Source of the DNA: Adenanthera pavonina
Taxonomy: Eukaryota; Streptophyta; Magnoliopsida; Fabales; Fabaceae
NCBI GenBank assembly: GCA_026686845.1
Contig: JAIVEN010000015.1
Coordinates: forward strand, 8,165,501-8,229,500
Direction: 5' to 3'
Length of the DNA: 64,000 nt
The position numbers and the translations under genes were made by a program. The notes under the pieces are model-generated. The model saw nothing but the letters and a program-made list of their open reading frames with translations, did not search any database and was not told where the DNA came from. Shown here in pieces: positions 1 through 10,076 of the stretch (position 1 is its first letter; every line of letters begins with the position of its first letter).

Positions 1-29
1 TTAACGTAGGAATGAAAATACGGGGTGTG

Positions 30-930
30 AACTGAAAAACAAGATATCGATGAAGTTATGTAAAAGGCTTGACTTGAAATTGACTTAATTAATCATATAA
101 AGATGGATGGGGGTAGGGAGGAGGAAGGTGCGTTGGGGACACATGAAACGTCGTAAGTGAGGACGCTTCGCGGAAGGCGCGACATGTTTTCATAACAGAA
201 GTACAAATCAAGTCTCATGCTGTTTCCACGAGGGTATGAGCTCCCACATATATCTACATGCATGTATCCAACAAAATGGATCTGATTGCCCACAAACATA
301 TAAATATATATATATATATATATATTATGTTTGTTTTTATGCCTGTTCATGTACTATGTACTACATTTTATTTAGCCTTTTATTCGGTGTTGTTGGTGTG
401 TTCCCATTTATACAGTAGTATATTTTATATTTCTAATTATATATATATATATATCCGAATCTTATAAATATCTTCTTTTTTGTCACTTGCTTTGGCCAAT
501 CAACTTCTGGGTATCTACATTAATTTACAAATTCCTGTGTTTTATGCTTGTTCGATCCTTCATTAGTAACTTTTATAACCATAAATTTATCATCTCCCAT
601 TTTATAATAATCTCTTCATTTTTATTGTGCTGCCAAATTAAAGTTATTTTTTTCCAGATTTTACTTAGCTTGATGCTATAGTCAAATTGTGTATGTAAAT
701 CCTATAAGTTGCACCGCTTGGAGTTTAGATGAAATATACATATACAGGACAGTAGTAAACACGGGTGCGAAAATAAAAATGAAGGAGATGGAGATATTAA
801 TCTAGATCTTGGTTTTTTTAATTCCCCTTAATTTCATTCTAATATAAAAGTTGTTTTTAGAGAAAGACGCCTTTGTTGCTGGTCACCGCAAATTATTAAT
901 TTGACGCATGACATGATCAATGAGCCAACT
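30..930. repeat. Diverged duplicated block, copy A
   Basis: Landmarks of this stretch recur in the same order at 1555-3110. They include GAGGAAGGTGCGTTGGGGAC at 121, a GC-rich motif GGACGCTTCGCGGAAGGCGC at 161-180, GGCCAATCAACTTCTG near 494, a TTCCAGATTTTACTT segment near 653, ATAAGTTGCACCGC near 705 and GCAAATTATTAATTT near 888. The copies are clearly diverged, so the event is old. Two AT microsatellites (about 303-325 and 438-453) lie inside. No convincing coding frame is present; the small open frames run through simple repeats. I do not know what the block is. It could be a duplicated intergenic segment or part of an unrecognised transposon. Confidence 0.6.
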
Positions 931-1554
931 AATTAATGATTCATGTGTGTAATTTTACCCATTTGCTATATAAATATATATGTCAATAATATCCGACTAT
1001 ATATGACTTTTATAGTCAAAATTAATATGACATTTGAAACATTTTTCTAGAATTAGGATCTTAATGTGCTCATACATTATACAAAGTCTAAGATATTAAT
1101 CGCATCCATCACAATTTATGATTTACCTCCTCGTCGTGTATGTATATATATAGTAAAATGTGGTCAATAGAGCTCCTTGTGTACATAAAAAATGTTCATC
1201 CATATCAATATGAAGAATTCAGGAAGATTTACTTTTTTTAAATCTGATATTAAAATTAATTTCCACGAGTAATTGATATATTTAAATTACATTAGCCAAC
1301 GAAATAAAATTTTCAGTTTGAGTTACGTCACTTGTTGTTATGGATAAGAATAATCATGAACTATATATAGTTGCTTTAAGATTCATTGGAATTGCATTTC
1401 ATGAAAGAATATATATATACATATATATTAATTTGGACGGTAAGATGGACGTAATATATAGTTGAGATGAAGACGGGAAAGAAATTTGAGATGTTAATTA
1501 GTGAGTGGAGAGGATTGAGATGCAATATCATGGTACATTCATAAAATTTTAGAC
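931..1554. other. AT-rich spacer, nothing recognised
   Basis: This spacer lies between the two copies of the duplicated block. It is AT-rich with short TA runs (about 1141-1151 and 1412-1428). I see no gene, RNA gene or clear transposon end. Confidence 0.5.
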
Positions 1555-2662
1555 TTAATAGAAAAACAAGAATAAGAATATATAGTAGTAATTTTGAGAT
1601 GACAGTGTAAGTCAACTTGAGACTGACTTAACCTGTTGATAGATATAGGAGGAAGGTTCGTTGGGGACACATGGAAGGTCCAACAGCTCCAAAGGTCTAA
1701 AATGGCGACGCTTCGCGGAAGGCGCATCATGTTTCATAACACTACTGGTTCAAATCAGGTCTATCTCCTATATATATAGATTTATATATATGTTGTTTGC
1801 ATGACATGAGATTCATTCAGTTCAGTTGTGGAATTTATAGGACATCAAGAGGATCAGCATATGCATACACATACACACATGTTCATGTGTTTAACAAAAA
1901 GAATCTCGTTTCCCACAAACATATATGATGTACTGCGTCCTTCGTTTTTGGCGTCGTACTGGTGTTCCCATATTTTATATTTATCATCTAATCTATTGTA
2001 CTGGCCAATCAACTTCTGCCCATGTGATTCCCGGATCCGCCTGTCATTCATACTCCATCCGGCTATTTAAGTAATTTTACCCTACCATTGGGTCGAGAGA
2101 TTGGGGAGAAGGGAAGGAAATGGGGATCAAAATTAAAATTTTTCTTTGATGGATTAAAAAGAAAAATTTTAATAAATTTTTTCCCCAACCCTCCTCTAAA
2201 AATGAAAGAATTTAGAAAAAAAATGAATAAATTTCTCATCATCCCTCTCCGTCAATATACTCAAATAAAAAAAAAATTAAAATATCTCCTCTTTTCTCGT
2301 CTTTCTTTCATTAAAATCTCTCATCTCCGTTGAACCAAATATAACCTTAAAATTTTAACAAAAAAAAAAACTTACTCAATAATGCAATTTTATTGAATTA
2401 TTTTTAATAGTTATTCTTTTATTATTTGTACTATTGGTCTACCGAAATCACATATTATTAAATATAAAAATATAATTACAAAATAATTCATTCTTCATTG
2501 ATTTGATTTCATATTATTAAAAGATAAAATATGATATTTAAGATTTTCCAAAATAACACATAAAATAAAATGAAATTTTTTTTTAATAAAAATATGCGTC
2601 TTCATTTTGATCTTTAACTTTTATCCCATGAATTTGCATGTCCATATTATCAATACATACAT

Positions 2663-2696
<34 letters not shown>

Positions 2697-3110
2697 GAAT
2701 TGTTGTCCAGATTTTACTTTATGCGTGTCCAATTGTATATGCAATTGATCTAATAAGTTGCACCGCATGTACTTAATTTAGACTATATATATAGTACAGT
2801 TGTGAGCACTGGTGTGTGTATACAATTAAAAATTAATCAAGGAGACCGAAGTCAATCTAGCTACATCTTGTTTTTACTTTAAGTCATCTTTAATTTATTT
2901 GTTTCCTTTAATTATTTTATTATATGGTTGTTTTTAAAGAAAGGTGCTTTTTACCTTCCATACAAGTTAGTGAGTGATTTTCTCATTAAAAAAAAAAACA
3001 AAAAAACAAGTGGGGGGCGCTCTTTGTTGATGGTCACCAGTCACCACAAGCGCAAATTATTAATTTCACACAGGATCAATGAACTACCAAATGATCCTTA
3101 TTTTGTGTAG
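1555..3110. repeat. Diverged duplicated block, copy B (interrupted)
   Basis: This is the second copy of the block at 30-930. It shares GAGGAAGGTTCGTTGGGGAC at 1649, the GC-rich motif GCGACGCTTCGCGGAAGGCG at about 1704-1723, GGCCAATCAACTTCTG near 2004, TCCAGATTTTACTTT near 2706, AATAAGTTGCACCGC near 2753 and GCAAATTATTAATTT near 3051. Similarity breaks between about 2065 and 2690, where extra DNA including a candidate MITE (2080-2346) is inserted. A TA/CA microsatellite lies at about 2656-2696. Confidence 0.6.
2080..2346. mobile_element. Candidate Harbinger-like MITE
   Basis: The right end reads AACCAAATATAACC followed by TTA. Reverse-complemented this is GGTTATATTTGGTT, close to the terminus GGGTATGTTTGGTT of the full PIF/Harbinger element at 38156. 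A TTA also precedes the left end (2077-2079), which fits the 3-bp TTA/TAA target duplication of this superfamily. The left terminus is only loosely similar, so the boundary is tentative. It interrupts copy B of the duplicated block and has no coding capacity. Confidence 0.35.
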
Positions 3111-4372
3111 TTAACACTATTTTTCAAATTTGAAACCGGGGCGGACGCAACCTAGACATTGTGGGGGCCAAAATTTTTAAAAATATCATATCTTTTATAT
3201 TATTATTTCAATTTTTAATATTTATCATAATTAGTATTTCAAAATAATTTTATAACTGAAAAAGGTATGAAATGATAAATTATGTATAATTGTATAATGT
3301 TTTAGAGAATATATATAGTGGAATCATTTATGTAATATATTAATTTTAAGAACAAATCAAAAAAATATATATTAAAAGTTTGCATTTTCAATATATTTAT
3401 AGATGATGTTGCACATTGATAATTTGAACAAAATAATTAGAATAGATCCTTGAATTTTATAAAAATAAATCAATATATATAGATAATTTAAAAATTATAT
3501 GCTTAAGATACTTAAACAACTCTTAAATTATATTACATGTAAATTAAATAAAAAAATTAAATCTATATTTATGTGAATATATTTATGTGATAATTAAATC
3601 TAAACAATTCCCTACAAATACAAATTAACATGTACAATATAAATATTGAGTTTTTTTTAATGAAAAGTTAATATTAGTTAATAACAAAAATATTTTAATA
3701 TATTAATAAAATATATTTTATTTCTTTTTAAATATATCAATAATATATATTATACATTTATTTATTGTGTATGTGTAGTGTATATTATATATATATATAT
3801 ATGATGTGAGTGTATGGGTGTGATGGGAGGGGAAGGGGCCAAATGTAATATATTACTGTGTACATACGTGTGTGCTGTGTATGTTGCATATATCAAGGGA
3901 CACTGTCTGAAACAAATGAGATTATACAGTGACAAATGACAAATCAAAATATACGGTACAAAATCTTTTATCATAATTGAATTGGAAATTCAGAAACTGC
4001 ACAAAATTTGAATCCTTTATATAAAATAATTGTATGATGATGAAAGAAACGGGGATAATTTTCTTTTGGAAAAAAAAAAAAGCAATGTGAAGAAAACAAA
4101 AAATGTAATATGGGTTGGGAGATTGTGGAATGCATGAAGGGGAACAAAGGAAAGGATGTTACGGAACAAAGGAAAGGATGTTGAGCGCAAAAGATGGAAT
4201 GTTGTTGGGTGCATGTATGTGTGTGTCATGTGCATCTGCTTGCCATTGTTTTGTCTCCATCTTCTACTCCGACAAACCTTCGCACCCTTCACGCAACTTC
4301 ACGGCCCCCGCTTTTCCTCCTCCTGTATACTTGTCTTTCCTTTTATCTCTTCATCATCCTCCCAATATTGGC
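3111..4372. other. Gene-free AT-rich DNA with a possible transposon fragment
   Basis: A short segment around 3137-3180 has GGGGCGGACGCAACC and GTGGGGGCCAAAATTT. This style of sequence recurs at the edges of degenerate plant transposons. The rest is very AT-rich, with a TA tract at about 3784-3802 and a short direct repeat of GGAACAAAGGAAAGGATGTT at about 4141-4180. No supported gene is present. Confidence 0.4.
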
Positions 4373-5895
4373 TTTTTGAGCGCAACACAACAAAAAGAAA
4401 AAAAAACAAATTTTCAATATGTCACAATTGAAAAATATTTTCTTATATGTTATAAAAAATTGGATCTCTGGGGTACCGAAGTATAGTTTTTCAATTTTTT
4501 TTTGTTCAATGAACTGCTTCCCTCCTAACAGCAATGCCTGACCCTACTACCTCCACCCCTTAATATTTTTTTTATGTTTCTTTTGTTAAATTCGTACTCT
4601 TAGACCCAATTAATTGTTCACTTTCCAATTATTTGTTAATTTTTTCCTCATTTCCCCAACCACACTATAATAAATAAAAATATATAAATTATATCAATAA
4701 CATATATTAAATAAGATAAACTAATTATACCAGTAAAGTATATTATTTAATATTGTTAAAATTATATAGATCTCCTTATATTTTGAAAACATATTATAGT
4801 GAAACTTTTAACACTATTAAGGAAATACAGTAAGAAAATACCATTTTTATTAATTTAAAATTTATATTAATATACATAATAACTATAAGAGTAGAATATA
4901 TTACTCTTTTCTCAATATTCCTAAAATTATATAAATTTCTCTCTATTTTTAAAATATACATTTTAATCAACTTTTTAACTCTATTAATGATGTGAACAAA
5001 AAGAACAAGGGAGAAATAAAAAAAATATTACGGATAAAATAAAAGAATATAAGGGAGAGAGAAATATCACTGAAAAATCTCAAAATCAATAATTAAAAGT
5101 CTAAATGAATCAAATTCTTCTTTATAGAATTCAAATCATAATTCTATTAGAATTCTAAGGTAAGAAGATATTTTTAAATTTTTTTTAAATCTAAAAGATA
5201 AGTTATATTTTTTTTATTTCTCTCCCTTGTTCTTCCTATACACATTATTGACGGAGTTAAAAATTTTACTAAAAATGTATGTTTTAAAAATAGAAAAAGA
5301 TTTATATAATTTTAACAATATTGAAGGAAGAGTAATATATTTTACTCTTATAGTTTTTCTGTATATTAATATAAATTTTAATTAAGTAAAAATGTATTTT
5401 CTTGATAGTGTTAAAAGTTTGACTAGAATATATGTTTTCAAAATATAAATAGATCTATATAATTTCAACAATATTGCAAAATATACTTTATCCGTATAAT
5501 CAATTTATTTTATTTAGTATCTACTATTTATATAATTTATATATTTTTATTTATTTTGGTGTGGTTGGGGAAAGGAGGAAAAGATTAACAAAAATTTGGA
5601 GAATGAAAAAAGTATTAGATCCATGGGTAGAATTTAACAAAAAGAAATTAAGGGGCTTTTTTTTTTTTTTTGAGGGGGGTAGTAGAGGTCAGACTACCCC
5701 TAATCCTTGTTAGAAGGGAAGATTTTGACATTAAGATTTTTTTTATTGAATAAAATAAATTGAAAAACTATATTTTAGTGTCTCAGAGACATCGAAATCT
5801 AATTTTTTATAGTATTTAAGAAAATATTTTTTAAGTTATAGTATATTGAGAATTGGTTATTTTTTTGTAGTTTTGTGGTCAAAAAGCCCCCAATA
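4373..5895. repeat. Large inverted repeat (foldback), arms about 650 bp
   Basis: The left arm (about 4373-5030) reads through on the opposite strand as the right arm (about 5205-5895), with a spacer of about 175 bp. Matching landmarks are CCCCAACCACAC (4656) against GTGTGGTTGGGG (5561-5572), TATATAGATCTCCTTATATT (4765) against AATATAAATAGATCTATATA (5442), ACTATAAGAGTAGAATATAT (4882) against ATATATTTTACTCTTATAGT (5335) and AAGAACAAGGGAGAAATAAA (5001) against TTTATTTCTCTCCCTTGTTC (5213). Arms of this length suggest a foldback or MULE-type non-autonomous element. No transposase is present. If transcribed it would form a long hairpin RNA. Confidence 0.75.
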
Positions 5896-6560
5896 TTCAT
5901 CCCATTACACCTCAAAACATCCCAAATGGAATATTTCACAAGATATTAAAAATCGAACTGATCATTGAACATGTCAAGATAATAGTTCAAAACTCAATAG
6001 TTTAACCATAATTGAATTGTAATTAAACCGGTAGTAATAAAATTAAGTAAATTTGGTGTGGTTAGAGAAATGAGGAAAAGATTAATGAAAATTTGGAGAA
6101 TGAAAAAAGAATCAAGTCTAAGTATAGGAATTTAACAAAAAGAAATAGACAAAAAAATTAAGAGGCTTTTTTTGGGGGTAGTAAGGGTCAGGCTACCTTG
6201 ACCTTGATCCTTTACTGTTAGAAGGGAAGGTTTTGACATTAAGATCTTTCTTATTAAATAAAAAAAATGAAAAACTATATCCTAATGTCTCAGGCACCGT
6301 AATCCAATTTTTTATAATATCTAAGAAAATATTTTTCAAGTTGTAGTATATTGGAAATTTGTTATTTTTTTGTAGTTTTGTGGTCTAAAAGCCTCCAATT
6401 TTCATCCTATTACACCTCAAAACATCCTAAATGGAATATTTCACAATATATTAAAAATTGAACCAATCATTAAACAAGTAAAGGTAGTAATTCAAGACTC
6501 AATGATTCAACCATCACTTAACCGTAATTAAACCGGTAATAATAAAATTAAGTAAATTTA
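5555..6560. repeat. Tandem duplication, unit about 0.5 kb
   Basis: Copy 1 is 5555-6051 and copy 2 is 6052-6560, both beginning TTTGGTGTGGTT. They share the same order of segments: AGAATGAAAAAAG, GAATTTAACAAAAAGAAAT, a TC-rich turn with GTCAG..CTACC, GAAGGGAAG.TTTTGACATTA, TTTTTTTGTAGTTTTGTGGT and CACCTCAAAACATCC. Copy 1 contains the outer right arm of the inverted repeat. The duplication therefore copied part of that element together with an adjoining MITE edge. Confidence 0.8.
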
Positions 6561-6950
6561 TTATTGTTGATAATCTAAATAAATTGATATTAATCTATAA
6601 TCATATTTTGAACTTTAAATAGTCAATTAATATTCTATTTTCATATTATTTGTCAAGTAAGTTTATCATTATTAATAACTATGTATCATAATAATACTTA
6701 TATAATATTATAATGTGGAAAGAAAAAATGTTTATACAAAAATAGTGCTATTTAGTACTAAAAATAATATTATTTTATTTTAAAAAATTAAAAAAATTTG
6801 ACCAATTCATTATTTGTTTTCATCTGTTTGGGTTTGACCGGTTTTCGACCTGTTCCCACCAGTTCTTAAATCCTTCAATTTTTTTCTTTATCTGGATCAG
6901 ACCTGACACTAATTTCCAGTCCAACCGATTAAATTGATTACTTTAATCCA
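6452..6950 (+). mobile_element. MITE copy, same family as 53553-55009
   Basis: The interior shares long blocks with both elements at 53553-54200 and 54367-55009. Examples are TATTCTATTTTCATATTATT, ATAACTATGTATCATAATAA and TTTAGTACTAAAAATAATAT (diverged by a few bases). The ends carry the family's CCGGTT-type motifs. A partial copy of the same edge is seen at about 5945-6051. No coding capacity was seen. The exact termini were not resolved. Confidence 0.6.
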
Positions 6951-7006
6951 TCTTTTCATACACTGATATTCCATGTCTCCCTTGACTTTCCCCTTCCTTT
7001 TCCTAA

Positions 7007-7009
<3 letters not shown>

Positions 7010-7043
<34 letters not shown>

Positions 7044-7044
7044 T
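7010..7044. repeat. ATT microsatellite
   Basis: This is an uninterrupted run of about eleven ATT trinucleotide units. It is likely polymorphic and has no other recognised role. Confidence 0.95.
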
Positions 7045-7095
7045 TAACACAACACTATGACATTTTCTTATTTTTAATATACTTCTCCTTGCGTT

Positions 7096-7310
7096 CCCTT
7101 TTGCATCCTTTTCCTTTTGGCTTCCTCAGGATCTAGTTTTCAAGACATTGCAGATTCAATTTCTACTCTTGTTTTAATTTCACCTCAATTTTTCTATATT
7201 AGTGCCCTTTTGCATCCTTTTCCTTTTGGCTTCCTCAGAATCTAGTTTTCAAGACATTGGAGATTCAATTTCTACTCTTGTTTTAATTTCACCTCAATTT
7301 TTCTATATAA
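7096..7310. repeat. 109-bp tandem duplication
   Basis: Two near-identical units begin CCCTTTTGCATCC at 7096 and again at 7205, an offset of 109 bp. They run through CTAGTTTTCAAGACATTG to CACCTCAATTTTTCTATAT with only one or two differences, so the duplication is recent. Confidence 0.9.
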
Positions 7311-8793
7311 TTTTAATGTACGTCATTTTACTTCAATAAAATTCAAAATAAATAGTTTCTAGCTTAGAAATCATTAGAAAAATAGTTGTGATTGGCAAGC
7401 AGTTATTGATTCTATTAAAGTATTAGAGCCTTTTCCGGGTATTAATGAGATATATGTAATCTTAGTTAGTTGTAAGGATTTAATGGTTGGATATTTAGTA
7501 CATATATAGAAAAAAAATTAATACCATTGCATGCTGGGTAAGGTAAGCACTCCACCAGAAGGACAAAATTAATATTAAAAAGGAAGAATTACAGTTAAAA
7601 AGGAAGAATTACAGTTAAGGACCAGTATAGTAAATTAATTATAAAAAAAGACTTGAACTAAAAATTTATTAAAATTTAAAATATTGAGTAGTAAAATTGG
7701 AAGAATAAGTAGCAATAAGTTATATTTTATAATAAATTTATTATTTTGATCCTTAATTGTTATTTTTCCTATTAAAAATGACACAAATTTTCATGTCATA
7801 TTTATTATATTTTTAATCATTATTATTATTATTATCAACTAATAATATTTATTTTTTATTATTTTTAAAATATGGATATAAATATTATTTCTCATTCATT
7901 TTTATTTTTTCCATTATCATCTATTAAACATGTCCTCAATTTTGTTTTTTTGGGTCAATAAACATGACCTTACCGTTAAACATATCACATATGGACATAT
8001 AGATTCTTTTTGTGCTCTGAATATTTAATTAATTGACTTCATCTTCATTAAATCCTTCCCACAAAATTTTTTCTTAACTAACTTGAGCATATATATAAAG
8101 AAAAATAAGGAAAAAAAATCAAAAGAATATTCCAAATTACAGTTCCAGACATTCACATATGAACCGTGTAGAGAACTTTGCATGTGAACACAATCAACGA
8201 CGCGTCAAACAATAACTAAATGATATAAATATAAATATATATATGTCGAATGGAAGTAAAGTCAGAGAGCACATTGCTTTACTTGGCTTGACCCTAATAA
8301 CCACAATTAGGCATCCAAGTGAAACAGAAATAGCAATAGCTCCACCAAGAAGCAATTAGCACCTTTCACATTGCAACCTTTGAAAAACAAAGAAACATAT
8401 TTCTTGATAAGGACAGCCAACGTGTTCTCTGTACGCAGTGTGTTCCTTCGTAGGGAAGAACAACAATCCAAATCCAAGTTAAACCTCCTAAGAAAACGTC
8501 CACACATGTCGCCACCAAAATCCGCCACCTGTTTGTTTCTTGCCAAAGTGTGAGAAACTCAATTTCCTATTGCCTTTTCAAATTCTTAAGAAATTTCGAA
8601 TCCCCTGTTTTCCTTTTCCTTTCCCTTTCCCTTTCCTTTCTCACCTTTTTTATCTCCCCACTTTCCTGCACAAGTAGTGGTCATGTTTATGTGGTCAATC
8701 CCTCTCCTTCATTTCCCTTTCCCTACCGTAACGCTCTCTCCATAAACATACATGTACATATATTATTTCCTATCCAATTCGCTATCAATCCAA
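7311..8793. other. Gene-free AT-rich intergenic DNA
   Basis: No gene is supported here. A 20-bp direct repeat (AAAAAGGAAGAATTACAGTT) occurs twice in tandem at about 7577-7616. The short open frames at 8307-8553 lack recognisable domains and overlap each other on opposite strands. From about 8570 the sequence becomes C/T-rich (8600-8640), as often seen upstream of plant genes. Confidence 0.5.
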
Positions 8794-9996
8794 ACACGTG
8801 TCTCTCGCAGAAGACTTGTTCGCCCCACTAAGCCTTAGTTTCCATACACGTCACCAATTAATTCTAATTGAAAATAGTTTAAGCGGTATGTTTATGTTTA
8901 TCCGTGTCCCCAGTAGGCCATAATCTAAATTTTTCCACATAATTTTGTCGAGTATGGTTTTTGGGTGAATTATGTAAGGGATTCCAACTTGGGGTGGGGT
9001 TGGGTGATTTATTAGATACCATGAATTTTAGGGGAGATTAGGCAAAGGCAAATTGGGGGAAGTCTTATCCGGATTGATTAGAAGTCAAATAAAGATCTAA
9101 TGCCGGCTGCCATATGCTTAATGAGGAAGTGAAGAACCGCGTGCCAAATTGTGCCAATAATATCCCTTCACCTACGCAAGCGAAAAGAGGATCCCACAAG
9201 CCTGTCCTTCATCTTCTTAAAGATGCGACTCGATCTGGGTTCACCTCATGCGTCCAAAACTTCCACAAACGTACGAAAACAAATTTTATTTTTGATCATT
9301 TTTCTTAATATTATAATAAATAATAGTAATAATATAATATCTTATGGAGGCTGGTGGTGCACGTCACTAGACTTCCACTCCAACTAAACTCTGTGAAGCT
9401 AAAGCCACACACCCGCATCGTGGCATCCAGACAACTTCGCATCTTCTTTATTAGCCTTTACTTCTTCCTCTCCTCCCCTTACGTGGACCAACAGTTTCCT
9501 GCCACGTCGCCCATGCTTCCATCCACTTCCAATTTAGTTTACTACTCTCTTCTTTCTTCCATGTGTTTTTATTAGCCAACAACAACAACAAGCACCTCTA
9601 CCATAAAAAAAACCAACATCGCACACTAGCGCCACATGTTTAAAATTAAATTATCACACCTTACAACACGACAAGAAAATACCAAAACTCTTCGTTAAAC
9701 GGCTTTGATTGAACCCAATTTAAAATCTTATGGATATGGATTTCAAAAAAGATGAGAGAGAAAGAAACCCACTGTCCATAGTCCATCCTCCATTTACGTC
9801 AATAGTATATAACACGACATTACCCCTTGGGAGTTCCTAGCCTCATGTCCTTGCCTCAACTTCCTCCCCGCTTTTTTCTTTATTATTATCCATATTTTAA
9901 ATTCCACGTTGGACTCAGAACGAATTAAAAAAAGGCATGATATTCGAACACCGAGAGTACCACCAAACAAAACACTCTCGTGTTTATATATATATA
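8794..9996 (+). promoter_or_regulatory. Upstream region of the MAPKKK with ABRE/G-box cores and TATA box
   Basis: A perfect G-box/ABRE (ACACGTGTC) lies at 8794-8802. Further ACGT cores lie at 9361 (CACGTCAC), 9480 (TACGTGGA) and 9502 (CCACGTCG). A TATA run at 9985-9996 sits about 80 bp before the start codon at 10077 and is the likely core promoter. ACGT elements bind bZIP factors in ABA and stress responses. That these particular sites act on the kinase gene is inference. Confidence 0.45.
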
Positions 9997-10076
9997 CCCG
10001 CGTTTGCCACTTGGTCCCTCAACGAAAACAAAGCACACGCCAATTCGAGTACGCGAAGTTGAGCTCAGATTCTGCA

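Noticed and set aside
1704..1760. tRNA-Met-like look of GCGACGCTTCGCGGAAGGCG..CATAAC..GGTTCAAATCA
   Set aside because: Box-like motifs are present, but the acceptor, D and T stems do not pair properly, so no tRNA gene is called. The motif is kept as part of the duplicated block.
8307..8831. Overlapping 60-93 aa frames upstream of the MAPKKK
   Set aside because: They overlap on both strands, show no homology I recognise, and sit in C/T-rich promoter-like sequence.
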